Shown here: positions 10,862-19,326 of the stretch, in pieces | Position numbering within the stretch: position 1 is the first letter of the stretch | Layout: every line of letters begins with the position of its first letter | DNA from: Dichotomicrobium thermohalophilum | GTDB taxonomy: Bacteria > Pseudomonadota > Alphaproteobacteria > Rhizobiales > Rhodomicrobiaceae | Assembly (NCBI RefSeq): GCF_003550175.1 | Contig: NZ_QXDF01000001.1 | Coordinates: forward strand, 1,078,501 to 1,142,500 | Direction: 5' to 3' | Length of the DNA: 64,000 nucleotides | Made by a program: the position numbers and the translations under genes | The notes under the pieces: generated by a model | Database searches by the model: none | What the model was told of the DNA's origin: nothing | What the model saw: the letters and a program-made list of their open reading frames with translations, nothing else

Positions 10862-12010
10862 GTGGACCAGCTGTCGACACCCACGGCCGAAACCGAAAAG
10901 GTCTCGCAAACGAAACCGGAGGACGCCTACGTCCGGTTCGATCGCGTACAAAAAAGCTATGACGGCGAAACACTCGTCGTCAAAGATCTGAATCTCGATA
11001 TTGCCAAGGGCGAGTTCATTACGCTGCTCGGCCCCTCTGGCTCGGGCAAGACGACCTGCCTGATGATGCTGGCCGGGTTCGAGCCCGCGACGCATGGCGA
11101 GATTTTCCTGGACGGGCGCCCGATCAACAACGTCCCGCCGCACAAGCGCGAGATCGGGATGGTGTTCCAGAACTACGCGCTGTTCCCGCACATGACCGTG
11201 TGGGAGAACCTCGCCTTTCCGCTGCAGGTGCGCAAGCTGCCCAAGTCCGACATCGAGAAAAAGATTGGCCGCGCCCTCGACATGGTCCAGATGAGCCAGT
11301 TCGGCGGACGCCGCCCGGCGCAGCTCTCCGGCGGTCAGCAGCAGCGCATCGCGCTGGCCCGCGCGCTGGTGTTCGAGCCGCAGCTCGTCCTGATGGACGA
11401 GCCGCTCGGCGCGCTCGACAAGCAGCTACGCGAGCACATGCAGTACGAGATCAAGCACATCCACGAGAATCTTGGCGTGACGGTCGTCTATGTGACGCAT
11501 GACCAATCAGAGGCGCTGACGATGTCCGACCGCGTTGCGGTGTTCAACGATGGCGTGATCCAGCAGCTCTCCACGCCCGACGTTCTGTATGAGGAGCCGG
11601 AGAACAGCTTTGTGGCGCAGTTCATCGGCGAGAACAACAAGTTGACCGGGACAGTGAAGTCCCTCGGCAACGACGGGCTGTGCCAGGTCGAGATCGAGGG
11701 CGGCCATGTCGTCGAAGCCCTGGCCGTCGCTGTGGATCAGGTTGGCGCGCCCACGACCCTGTCGCTGCGCCCGGAGCGCGTCGAGATCAACCCGGATGAG
11801 GGCGCCACGGCGAACAGGCTGGAAGGCCGCATCGAGGAACTGATCTATCTCGGCGATCACATCCGCACGCGCATGTCCGTGGCGGGCCACGACGATTTCA
11901 TCGTCAAGGTGCCGAACACCCACGGCCACAAGATCATAAAGGAAGGTGAAACGGCTATGGTCGGCTGGGCCAGTCAGGACTGCCGCGCCCTCGACCCGAT
12001 GCCACTGTGA
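10862..12010 (+). CDS. Polyamine-type ABC transporter ATPase
   Basis: This PotA-like ATPase energises import of a small polar, probably amine-containing solute. Walker A is GPSGSGKTT (about residues 57-65), the Q-loop lies in VFQNYALFPHMTV, the signature is LSGGQQQRIALARAL, and Walker B is LVLMDEPLGALDK, followed by the switch histidine in VTHDQSEA. The last hundred or so residues form a TOBE-type domain. GTG 10862 is chosen because GGAGGG lies ten bases upstream; ATG 10817 and a TTG at 10760 lack a good site. The 382-residue length fits the family. The binding protein and two permeases follow on the same strand. Confidence 0.92.
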   Translation: MDQLSTPTAETEKVSQTKPEDAYVRFDRVQKSYDGETLVVKDLNLDIAKGEFITLLGPSGSGKTTCLMMLAGFEPATHGEIFLDGRPINNVPPHKREIGMVFQNYALFPHMTVWENLAFPLQVRKLPKSDIEKKIGRALDMVQMSQFGGRRPAQLSGGQQQRIALARALVFEPQLVLMDEPLGALDKQLREHMQYEIKHIHENLGVTVVYVTHDQSEALTMSDRVAVFNDGVIQQLSTPDVLYEEPENSFVAQFIGENNKLTGTVKSLGNDGLCQVEIEGGHVVEALAVAVDQVGAPTTLSLRPERVEINPDEGATANRLEGRIEELIYLGDHIRTRMSVAGHDDFIVKVPNTHGHKIIKEGETAMVGWASQDCRALDPMPL

Positions 12011-12219
12011 CGGTTTCTCCGGGTCCCAGCCGCAATGCCGGGCGGTCCATGCACACCAAGAAGCAGGGCGTCGCCAGGCACTGGCGGAGCGGGACCGTAA
12101 TAACAAGAAGGCGGTCAACGCCCATCTCGTGCGTCTCCGGGGGGAGCGCACCTCCTCGTGTTCCAGGCGACATTCGTTGCTCGGAATCAAACTCAAGACC
12201 ATGACGACGTATTTACCCG

Positions 12220-12246
12220 ATTGGTTAACAGGAGGATCTAACCAAT
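12220..12246 (+). promoter_or_regulatory. Hairpin enclosing the ribosome-binding site of the binding-protein gene
   Basis: ATTGGTTA (12220-12227) pairs perfectly with TAACCAAT (12239-12246). The 11-base loop ACAGGAGGATC presents the Shine-Dalgarno GGAGG, and the last two stem bases are the A and U of the start codon at 12245. Such a fold could tune translation or protect the 5' end of this highly expressed message. Confidence 0.5.
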
Positions 12247-13342
12247 GAAACTCAAGAGCTTGGGCCTGCTTGCTGCGGGCGTCATGGCCGCCTCGACAGT
12301 GGTGGCCAATGCACAGGATCAATCGCTGACGATCGTTTCCTGGGGCGGCGCCTATACGGAATCGCAGGTGCGTGCGTACCACGAGCCCTACACCGAGAAG
12401 ACGGGCGTTCAGATCTACAACGAGGATAAGTCGGCCCAGGCCCTGGCGGGCATCCGTTCGCAGGTCGAGGCGGGCAATGTGACCTGGGACATCGTCGACA
12501 TGCTTCAGGCTGACGCGCAGCGCGCTTGCGACGAGGGCCTGATCATGGAGATCGACCATGACGAGTGGTTCGCGCCCGCCCCGAATGGTGCCCCTCCGAC
12601 GGAGGACTTCATCGAGGGTACCCTGGGTGACTGCTTCGTCCCGAGCATCCTGTATGCGACGATGTTCGCTTACAACACCGAAGCCTTCGAGGGTGAAGGT
12701 CCGCAGACGATCGAGGATGTCTGGAACCTCGAGAAGTTCCCGGGCACCCGCGCCCTGCAGAAGATTCCGCAGAAGAACCTGGAATGGGCGCTGATCGCCG
12801 ATGGCGTCGATCCCGAGAATGTTTATGAAGTGCTGGCCACCAAAGAAGGTCAGGACCGCGCCTTTGCGAAGCTGGACGAGATCAAGGACAGCGTGATCTG
12901 GTGGTCGGAAGGCGCTCAGCCGCCGCAGATGCTCGCCGACGAGGAAGCCGTGATCGCGACGGCTTACAACGGCCGCATCTTCAACGCGCAGGTCAACGAG
13001 AACCAGCCGTTCAAGATCATGTGGGACCACCAGATGTTCGAGGTTGACGGTTGGGTCGTGCCGCGTGGCAACGAAGATCAGCTCGACCTGATCAAGGACT
13101 ACCTGTACTTCGCCACGGACACGCAGCGTCTGGCCGACCAGGCCAAGTACATTGCGTATGCCCCGGCGCGCAAGTCGTCCGTTCCGCTGGTCAGCACACA
13201 TGCCGACTCCGGCGTGGACATGAAGCCGCACATGCCGACCAGCCCGGAGAACTTCAAGACCGCCGTTCAGTTCAACACCGAATTTTGGGCGGACTACGGC
13301 GATCTGCTTGAAGAGCGTTTCAACGCCTGGGTTGCGCAGTAA
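12245..13342 (+). CDS. Periplasmic polyamine-type substrate-binding protein
   Basis: This 365-residue protein has a clear Sec signal peptide (MKLKSLGLLAAGVMAASTVVANA, cleavage after ANA) and the PotD/SBP_bac_8 layout: LTIVSWGGAYTESQVRAYHEPY at the mature N-terminus, then WDIVDMLQADAQRACDEG and a C-terminal WVVPRGNEDQLDLIKDYLYF. It captures a solute in the periplasm and delivers it to the permease pair encoded downstream. The aromatic- and acid-rich pocket is consistent with a polyamine or amino-acid-like cation, but the ligand is not identifiable. AGGAGG lies just upstream of ATG, inside a hairpin loop. A strong stem-loop follows the stop codon. Confidence 0.92.
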   Translation: MKLKSLGLLAAGVMAASTVVANAQDQSLTIVSWGGAYTESQVRAYHEPYTEKTGVQIYNEDKSAQALAGIRSQVEAGNVTWDIVDMLQADAQRACDEGLIMEIDHDEWFAPAPNGAPPTEDFIEGTLGDCFVPSILYATMFAYNTEAFEGEGPQTIEDVWNLEKFPGTRALQKIPQKNLEWALIADGVDPENVYEVLATKEGQDRAFAKLDEIKDSVIWWSEGAQPPQMLADEEAVIATAYNGRIFNAQVNENQPFKIMWDHQMFEVDGWVVPRGNEDQLDLIKDYLYFATDTQRLADQAKYIAYAPARKSSVPLVSTHADSGVDMKPHMPTSPENFKTAVQFNTEFWADYGDLLEERFNAWVAQ

Positions 13343-13363
13343 GCGCGAATACCAGAACCTGGA

Positions 13364-13392
13364 GGAGAGCGGTCCTGCGCGGGCCGCTCTCC
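13364..13392 (+). terminator. Stem-loop after binding-protein gene
   Basis: GGAGAGCGG (13364-13372) pairs with CCGCTCTCC (13384-13392) across an 11-base loop, directly after the binding-protein stop and before the permease gene. With no T-run it is more likely an mRNA-stabilising or partial-termination element that keeps the binding protein in excess over the permeases. Confidence 0.6.
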
Positions 13393-13422
13393 CCGCCATG
13401 ACCAAAGAAGGCGAGTGGTGAC

Positions 13423-14688
13423 ATGCAGGACGCAACACCAGCGCAGCTCGAGACCCTGAAGACGGCCGACGGCACGCCGCTGAAGGACAGTATCCGCAAG
13501 TCGGAACGTCGGGCGCGCATCCGCGCATTCCTGCTCGTGCTGCCGCTGCTGGCTTTCCTCGTCATCACGTTCATCGTGCCCATCATGGCGATGATGGGTC
13601 GATCCGTTTATAACCCGGAGGTCGTCAACTACCTTCCCAATACTGCTGAAGCACTGCAGGAATGGGAGGGTGAAGGGGTTCCGGGCGAAGATGTTTTCGC
13701 CGCCCTGGCGAAGGACATGGTTCAGGGGCGGGAAGACCGCACCATCGGCCGGGTCGCCGCGCGCATCAACCGCGAGCTTCCTGGCGCGCGCAGCCTCATG
13801 CTGGGGACCGCGCGCGACGCCGATGAGATGCAGCCGCCCTACAAGGAAGCGTTCATCGCAGAGGACGACCGCTGGACGAATCCGGAGTTCTGGGGGATCC
13901 TCAAGCGGGAAAGCCGCTTGATTACGCCAAGCTACTATCTCCTTGCGCTCGACTACGAATATACGCCGCAGGGGAACATCGAGCCTCGGCCGGAAATCTA
14001 TCAGGTCTACACGGATCTGTTCATCCGCACCGCCTGGATGAGTGTGCTCATCACGGTGCTGTGCATCCTGTTGGCCTATCCCGTTTCATATCTCCTGGCG
14101 ACGCTGCCGCTGCGATATTCGAACCTCCTGATGATCCTGGTGCTGTTGCCCTTCTGGACCTCGCTGCTGGTGCGCACCTCGGCCTGGATCGTGCTGCTGC
14201 AGCAGGAGGGCGTCATCAATGACTTGCTTGTCGGGGCCGGCTTCATCAGCGACGACGGCCGATTACGAATGATCTACAACCAGACCGGCACGATCGTGGC
14301 CATGACGCATATCCTGCTGCCATTCATGATCCTGCCGCTCTATTCGGTGATGAAGACGATCAACCCGAGCTATCTGCGCGCGGCGCGCTCACTTGGAGCG
14401 ACCCCGCTGGTCGCGTGGTTCAGGGTCTATTTCCCGCTGACATTGCCGGGGCTTGCCGCGGGAGTCATGCTCGTCTTCATCCTGGCAATTGGCTACTACA
14501 TCACGCCTGCCCTGGTCGGTGGCGAGACGGGCATCTTCATATCCAACATGATCGCCAGCAACATGCAGGGGTCCACGGCGCAACTGCGCCTGGCTGCGGC
14601 GCTGGCAACGATCCTGCTGGTCTTGGTGATGCTGTTCTACTGGCTCTTCAACAAGCTGGTGGGCGTGGAACGGTTGAAGTTCGGCTAG
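13423..14688 (+). CDS. ABC transporter permease, PotB-like, with large periplasmic insertion
   Basis: This inner-membrane permease has 421 residues, about 145 more than E. coli PotB. The excess lies after the first membrane span (about residues 35-57): a polar, acidic stretch to about residue 195 (containing EWEGEGVPGEDVFAALAKDM and RPEIYQVYTDLF) that should sit in the periplasm. The remaining spans are standard, with the EAA-type coupling loop SYLRAARSLGATPLVAWFRV contacting the ATPase. It lies between the binding-protein and second permease genes in one operon. The insertion may help dock the binding protein; that is inference. Confidence 0.9.
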   Translation: MQDATPAQLETLKTADGTPLKDSIRKSERRARIRAFLLVLPLLAFLVITFIVPIMAMMGRSVYNPEVVNYLPNTAEALQEWEGEGVPGEDVFAALAKDMVQGREDRTIGRVAARINRELPGARSLMLGTARDADEMQPPYKEAFIAEDDRWTNPEFWGILKRESRLITPSYYLLALDYEYTPQGNIEPRPEIYQVYTDLFIRTAWMSVLITVLCILLAYPVSYLLATLPLRYSNLLMILVLLPFWTSLLVRTSAWIVLLQQEGVINDLLVGAGFISDDGRLRMIYNQTGTIVAMTHILLPFMILPLYSVMKTINPSYLRAARSLGATPLVAWFRVYFPLTLPGLAAGVMLVFILAIGYYITPALVGGETGIFISNMIASNMQGSTAQLRLAAALATILLVLVMLFYWLFNKLVGVERLKFG

Positions 14689-14718
14689 GCACGCGACGGG
14701 ACGAAAGGAAACGAAACG

Positions 14719-15570
14719 ATGGCGCTGCCTCCTTATGCAAGCACGCTTGAGCGCGTCTGGCACTACGCGTACCACGTGATCTGCGCGCTGATCTTCCTGT
14801 TTCTGATCTTTCCGATCCTCGTCATCCTGCCGCTGTCGTTCAACGCGGAGCCCTATTTCACGTTTACCACCGAGATGCTCCAGTTCGACCCGGCGGGCTA
14901 TTCGCTTCGCTGGTACGACGACCTCTTGAGCAGCGAAGAGTGGCTGCGTGCGATCCGCAACTCCTTCATTATTTCGATTGCCTCGACAGTCATCGCCACG
15001 ACCCTGGGAACGCTCGCCGCGCTCGGACTGAGCCGCCGGCACATGCCTGCGCGCGGCTTCATCACGGCGCTGCTCATCTCGCCCATGATCGTGCCGCTCA
15101 TCATTACTGCGGCGGCGCTGTTCAGCTTCTATGCGCGCATCGAGCTGTCGCAGACCTTTTTCTCCATCATCATGGCGCATGTCGTCCTGGGGACACCCTT
15201 CGTGGTGATCACGGTGACCGCCGCGCTGGCCAGTTTCGACGAGCAGCTGATCCGCGCATCATCCAGTCTCGGCGCAAACCAGACGACGACCTTCTTCCGG
15301 GTGATCCTGCCGCTGGTGCTGCCGGGCGTTATCTCTGGGGCGCTCTTCGCGTTTGTCACCTCGCTCGACGAGGTGGTCGTGGTGCTGTTCCTGGCGGGTC
15401 CCGAGCAGACGCCGATTACGGTGCGCATGTTCTCCGGCCTTCGCGAAGAGATCAGCCCGACGATCCTGGCACTGGCCACAATCCTCGTTGGCATTTCCAT
15501 CGCGCTTCTGACCACGCTGGAGATGATCCGCCGGCGCGGCGAGCGCCTCCGCGGTCTCAGCCCCGGCTAG
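14719..15570 (+). CDS. ABC transporter permease, PotC-like
   Basis: This 283-residue second permease has six hydrophobic spans and the ATPase-coupling loop QLIRASSSLGANQTTTFFRV. It forms the translocation pore with the upstream PotB-like protein. The start ATG 14719 is preceded by AAAGGAAACG. It is the last gene of the importer operon and its stop codon lies in the loop of a GC-rich hairpin. Confidence 0.92.
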   Translation: MALPPYASTLERVWHYAYHVICALIFLFLIFPILVILPLSFNAEPYFTFTTEMLQFDPAGYSLRWYDDLLSSEEWLRAIRNSFIISIASTVIATTLGTLAALGLSRRHMPARGFITALLISPMIVPLIITAAALFSFYARIELSQTFFSIIMAHVVLGTPFVVITVTAALASFDEQLIRASSSLGANQTTTFFRVILPLVLPGVISGALFAFVTSLDEVVVVLFLAGPEQTPITVRMFSGLREEISPTILALATILVGISIALLTTLEMIRRRGERLRGLSPG

Positions 15571-15578
15571 AGCCGGGG
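15561..15578 (+). terminator. Hairpin at the end of the polyamine-type ABC operon
   Basis: CCCCGGC (15561-15567) and GCCGGGG (15572-15578) flank a four-base loop that holds the TAG stop codon of the permease gene. A short T-containing tail follows, so it probably ends the operon. Confidence 0.55.
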
Positions 15579-15686
15579 TTGCGGCGTTTCCGCGCGCGTG
15601 TTCACGGGGATGGGGCAATTGCGCTTCCGCGGCCGAGCGGTTAGCCTTTCCGCCAATCATCATCGCGGAAAGTCTGAGCAAAAGCC

Positions 15687-16871
15687 ATGTCCGGTAAGGC
15701 CGAGTTCCAGTGGGATGACCCGCTCCTCCTTGAAGAAGAGCTGAGCGAGGAAGAGCGCCTTGTGCGCGACACCGCACGCGCCTATGCCCAGGAGAAGCTC
15801 CTGCCGCGCGTTATCTCGGCGTTTCGCGAGGAACGCTTCGACCGCGAAATCATGTATGAGTTGGGCGAGCTTGGCCTGCTCGGCTCGACGATCCCGGAGG
15901 AATACGGCGGCGCCGGCGCGAACCATGTCTGCTACGGGCTGTCCGCGCGGGAGGTCGAGCGCGTCGACTCCGGCTATCGTTCGGCGATGAGCGTTCAGTC
16001 CTCGCTGGTCATGCACCCGATCCACGCCTATGGATCGGACGCTCAGCGCGAGCGATTTTTGCCCCGCCTCGCCTCCGGCGAATTGGTCGGCTGCTTCGGC
16101 CTGACCGAGCCGGATCATGGCTCCGATCCCGGCAGCATGGCGACGCGCGCGGAAAAGGTTTCGGGCGGCTACCGGCTCACTGGCGCGAAAACCTGGATCA
16201 CCAATTCGCCCATCGCCGATATCATGATCGTCTGGGCCAAGCTGGACGGTGCAATCCGAGGTTTCATCCTGGAACGCGGCATGGCAGGCCTGGAGACCCC
16301 GGCGATCGAGGGCAAGCTCAGCCTGCGCGCCTCCATCACCGGCCAGATCGTGATGGACGAGGTTTTCGTGCCGGAGGAGAATCTGCTGCCGAACGCGGAA
16401 GGGCTGAAGGGCCCGTTTGGCTGCCTGAACAAGGCGCGCTTCGGCATTGCCTGGGGCGCATTAGGCGCGGCGGAGTTCTGCTGGCACGCTGCGCGGGCCT
16501 ACACGCTCGAGCGCGAGCAGTTTGGCCGGCCGCTTGCGGCCAACCAGCTGATCCAGAAAAAGCTTGCGGACATGCAGACCGAGATTGCGCTCGGCCTGCA
16601 AGGCTGCCTGCGAGCCTCACGCATGCTGGATGACGGGACCTGTACGCCGGAGACGATTTCGCTTCTCAAGCGCAACTCTTGCGGCAAGGCGCTGGAGATC
16701 GCCCGGGCGTCGCGCGACATGCACGGGGGCAACGGCATCAGCGAAGAATATCATGTCATGCGGCACCTCATGAACCTGGAAACGGTCAACACCTATGAAG
16801 GCACGCATGACATTCACGCGCTGATCCTCGGCCGCGCCCAGACGGGCCTTCAAGCTTTCACGGGCCATTAA
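15687..16871 (+). CDS. gcdH: Glutaryl-CoA dehydrogenase
   Basis: This acyl-CoA dehydrogenase oxidises and decarboxylates glutaryl-CoA to crotonyl-CoA in lysine and tryptophan breakdown, using FAD and electron-transfer flavoprotein. Its 394 residues match the family. Diagnostic stretches of the glutaryl-CoA branch are [34 protein letters not shown] and [18 protein letters not shown]. The catalytic base is Glu371 in [19 protein letters not shown] and the C-terminal [10 protein letters not shown] are also typical. It is a single gene between two ABC transporter operons. Confidence 0.95.
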   Translation: MSGKAEFQWDDPLLLEEELSEEERLVRDTARAYAQEKLLPRVISAFREERFDREIMYELGELGLLGSTIPEEYGGAGANHVCYGLSAREVERVDSGYRSAMSVQSSLVMHPIHAYGSDAQRERFLPRLASGELVGCFGLTEPDHGSDPGSMATRAEKVSGGYRLTGAKTWITNSPIADIMIVWAKLDGAIRGFILERGMAGLETPAIEGKLSLRASITGQIVMDEVFVPEENLLPNAEGLKGPFGCLNKARFGIAWGALGAAEFCWHAARAYTLEREQFGRPLAANQLIQKKLADMQTEIALGLQGCLRASRMLDDGTCTPETISLLKRNSCGKALEIARASRDMHGGNGISEEYHVMRHLMNLETVNTYEGTHDIHALILGRAQTGLQAFTGH

Positions 16872-17041
16872 AGGAGCATGTCAGAAGCGTGACGCGTGCC
16901 TAAAAATTCGGCAAAAACAGTCAGCTTACGCAACAAAAGTCCAATAGATTGATCGTTGTTAACGGTTGCAGGGCGTAGCTGGCTGTGACAACAATACCCA
17001 CTTCATAAAAGAGCCGCTGGCCATTTAAAGGGAGGAAACCT

Positions 17042-18274
17042 ATGAAACCATTGTTGAAATGGTCGCTATCGGCGTTTGCCGCCGTCGGTCTGATGGCCGC
17101 CCCGCAGGCTGCGTCCGCGCAGGACTGCGATACGATCGAGCTTGGCGCGGCGATCTCGCTGACGGGCAAGTATGCCACCAACGGCATGCACACGCAGAAT
17201 GGATACGAATTCGCGATCGACAAGATCGCTGAAGCTGGTGGCGTTCAGATCGGTGACAAATGCTACAATTTCAATGTCACCTACTACGATGACGAGTCCA
17301 AGGGTGACCGCGCCGCGACGCTGGCTGAGCGCCTGATCCAGCAGGACGAAGTCCAATATATGCTTGGCCCGTACTCCTCGGGCATGACGAAGGCGATCGC
17401 GCCGGTCACCGAGAAGTACAAGATCCCGATGATCGAGGCCGAGGGCGCGTCTCGCTCGCTGTTCAACAAGGGTTACAAGTATCTCTTTGCGGTCCTGTCA
17501 ACCTCTGAGCAGTACCTGGCCGAGGCCGTTAATCTGGCCGCGGATGTGGCGAAGGAGAACGGCAAGGATCCGTCCGAGGTGAAGCTGGCCGTTGCGGTCG
17601 AGAACGACCCGTTCTCGCTCGATATTCGCGCGGGCGTGCTTGAAGACGCGGCGAAGTACGACATGGATGTCGTGATCGACGAGAAGCTGCCGCGCGACCT
17701 GTCCGACATGAGTGCGATCCTGACCAAGGTGTCGCTCATCAAGCCGGACCTGCTGGTTGTTTCGGGTCACTCGAAAGGTGCGGCAACGGCCGTGCGCCAG
17801 ATCGAGGAGCAGAACATCCAGACCCCGATGGTCGCGATGACGCACTGCGAGGCGGCCGACGTGACCGGCAACTATGGTGACGCCGCGAACGGCATTCTCT
17901 GCGCCACCCAGTGGGCCGAGACGCTGAAATACGAGGATCCAATCTTCGGTACCGCCGCGAACTTCGAGAAGGAGTTCAAGGAAGCGTATCCGGAGTATCA
18001 GGGCAAGACGGTCCCGTATCAGTCCGCCCAGGCGGCCGCTGCGGTCTACGTGTTCAAGGACGCTTTCGAGCGTGCCGGCACGCTGGACAAGGATGCTGTG
18101 CGCGATGCGATCGCCGAGACCGACCTGATGACCTTCTATGGTGGCATCAAGTTCTCGGATGCGGGCAACAACATCGCCAAGCCAATGGTGCTCCGCCAGA
18201 TCCAGGACGGTCAGTACAACGTGGTCGCGCCGGCAAAGTTCGCGTCTCACGACCTGATCTATCCGCGCAAGTAA
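17042..18274 (+). CDS. livK: Branched-chain amino-acid-type ABC substrate-binding protein
   Basis: This 410-residue periplasmic-binding protein of the Leu/Ile/Val (HAAT) family has a signal peptide ending in PQAASA. The mature part begins with the family motif IELGAAISLTGKYATNGMHTQ, and later YMLGPYSSGMTKAIAPVTEK and QAAAAVYVFKDAFERAG are characteristic. The preferred ligand could be a branched-chain amino acid, another amino acid or an amide; sequence alone does not decide. GGGAGG sits seven bases before ATG. Four transport genes follow in the same direction after an 11-bp stem hairpin. Confidence 0.9.
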   Translation: MKPLLKWSLSAFAAVGLMAAPQAASAQDCDTIELGAAISLTGKYATNGMHTQNGYEFAIDKIAEAGGVQIGDKCYNFNVTYYDDESKGDRAATLAERLIQQDEVQYMLGPYSSGMTKAIAPVTEKYKIPMIEAEGASRSLFNKGYKYLFAVLSTSEQYLAEAVNLAADVAKENGKDPSEVKLAVAVENDPFSLDIRAGVLEDAAKYDMDVVIDEKLPRDLSDMSAILTKVSLIKPDLLVVSGHSKGAATAVRQIEEQNIQTPMVAMTHCEAADVTGNYGDAANGILCATQWAETLKYEDPIFGTAANFEKEFKEAYPEYQGKTVPYQSAQAAAAVYVFKDAFERAGTLDKDAVRDAIAETDLMTFYGGIKFSDAGNNIAKPMVLRQIQDGQYNVVAPAKFASHDLIYPRK

Positions 18275-18300
18275 TCGAGCGCGGAATCCCGTGAACAAGC

Positions 18301-18336
18301 GGTACCGGGCGTTCGCACAACGGTGCGCCCGGTACC
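18301..18336 (+). terminator. Stem-loop between livK and livH
   Basis: GGTACCGGGCG (18301-18311) pairs perfectly with CGCCCGGTACC (18326-18336). It sits in the only long gap of the operon, after the binding-protein gene, and lacks a T-run. It probably stabilises the upstream message or partly stops transcription. Confidence 0.6.
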
Positions 18337-18384
18337 CCGCCGCCCTCCAGGTGCGCGGCCGTCACAGCCAACCGGGCGAGGCCG

Positions 18385-19308
18385 ATGGATCAGATTATCT
18401 CGAATTTCAATCTCCTCTTCCAGTTCCCGACGGTGAACCTGAAGATCATCATCGACGGGGTCATGGTCGGCGCCCTCTTCGCTCTGGCCGCTTATGGCCT
18501 GGCTCTCGTCTGGGGCGTCATGAACGTGAAGAATCTGGCGCAGGGCGACTTCGTCATCGCCGGTGGTTACGTCGCCTGGTTCTCCAGCACCCAAATGGGC
18601 GAATACAGCATCCACCCGCTTCTTGGCGTGCCCCTGGCGTTCATTGTGCTGTGGGGCGTTGGCTGGATCGTCTACAAGCTGGTTATCAACCGGGTGATCG
18701 AGCGCGACCTGTTCACTTCGCTGCTGGCCACCTTCGGTGTCGCGATCATGACGGCGCAAATCCTCAACCTGCTGTTCGGCTCGGACACCCAGAGTATCCA
18801 GCTTCCTTATGAAACGCTTCATCTGTTCGGCGGCGTCGTCGACCTGCCGATCGCCAAGCTGATCGGCGTCGGTCTCGCGGGCGTTCTGGCTCTTGGCGTG
18901 GTCTTGTTCATGCGCTACTCGCGCACCGGCCAGGCAATCCGGGCGACCGCGCAGGATCCGCGTGCGGCGCGCGTTCTGGGTATCAACACGGACCGCATCT
19001 ACGCCTTCACGTTTTCGCTGAACGCCGCGATCTGCGGGGCGGCGGGCGCGATCATCGTGATGGCCTGGGTTATTCAGCCATTCTACGGCATCGTCTATTC
19101 GATCCGGGCGTTCGTGGTGGTCACGGCGGCAGGTCTCGGAAACCTGCCCGGTGTTATCGCCGCGGGGCTGGGACTTGGCGTACTCGAACAGTATGGCGCG
19201 CTGATCTTCGGCATCGGCTATCAGCAGGCCATCGCCGTTCTGCTGCTGCTCATCGTGCTGATCATCCGACTGGCCCAGCAGCAGCGGGTCCGTCAGGCGC
19301 TGCAGTAG
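18385..19308 (+). CDS. livH: Branched-chain amino-acid-type ABC permease LivH
   Basis: LivH is the first inner-membrane permease of the importer. The 307 residues contain about eight hydrophobic spans, with LALVWGVMNVKNLAQGDFVI near the N-terminus and the family region GQAIRATAQDPRAARVLGIN that couples to the ATPases. ATG 18385 follows a GGGCGAGG ribosome site. LivM starts 18 bp downstream. Confidence 0.93.
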   Translation: MDQIISNFNLLFQFPTVNLKIIIDGVMVGALFALAAYGLALVWGVMNVKNLAQGDFVIAGGYVAWFSSTQMGEYSIHPLLGVPLAFIVLWGVGWIVYKLVINRVIERDLFTSLLATFGVAIMTAQILNLLFGSDTQSIQLPYETLHLFGGVVDLPIAKLIGVGLAGVLALGVVLFMRYSRTGQAIRATAQDPRAARVLGINTDRIYAFTFSLNAAICGAAGAIIVMAWVIQPFYGIVYSIRAFVVVTAAGLGNLPGVIAAGLGLGVLEQYGALIFGIGYQQAIAVLLLLIVLIIRLAQQQRVRQALQ

Positions 19309-19326
19309 GAAGACGGGAGAGCCGGG

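Noticed and set aside
11507-13528. Long open frame of over 600 codons on the minus strand opposite the ABC ATPase and binding-protein genes
   Set aside because: It lies antisense to two clearly conserved genes, has low-complexity Arg/His/Val-rich composition and no family motifs; it is a by-product of high GC content.
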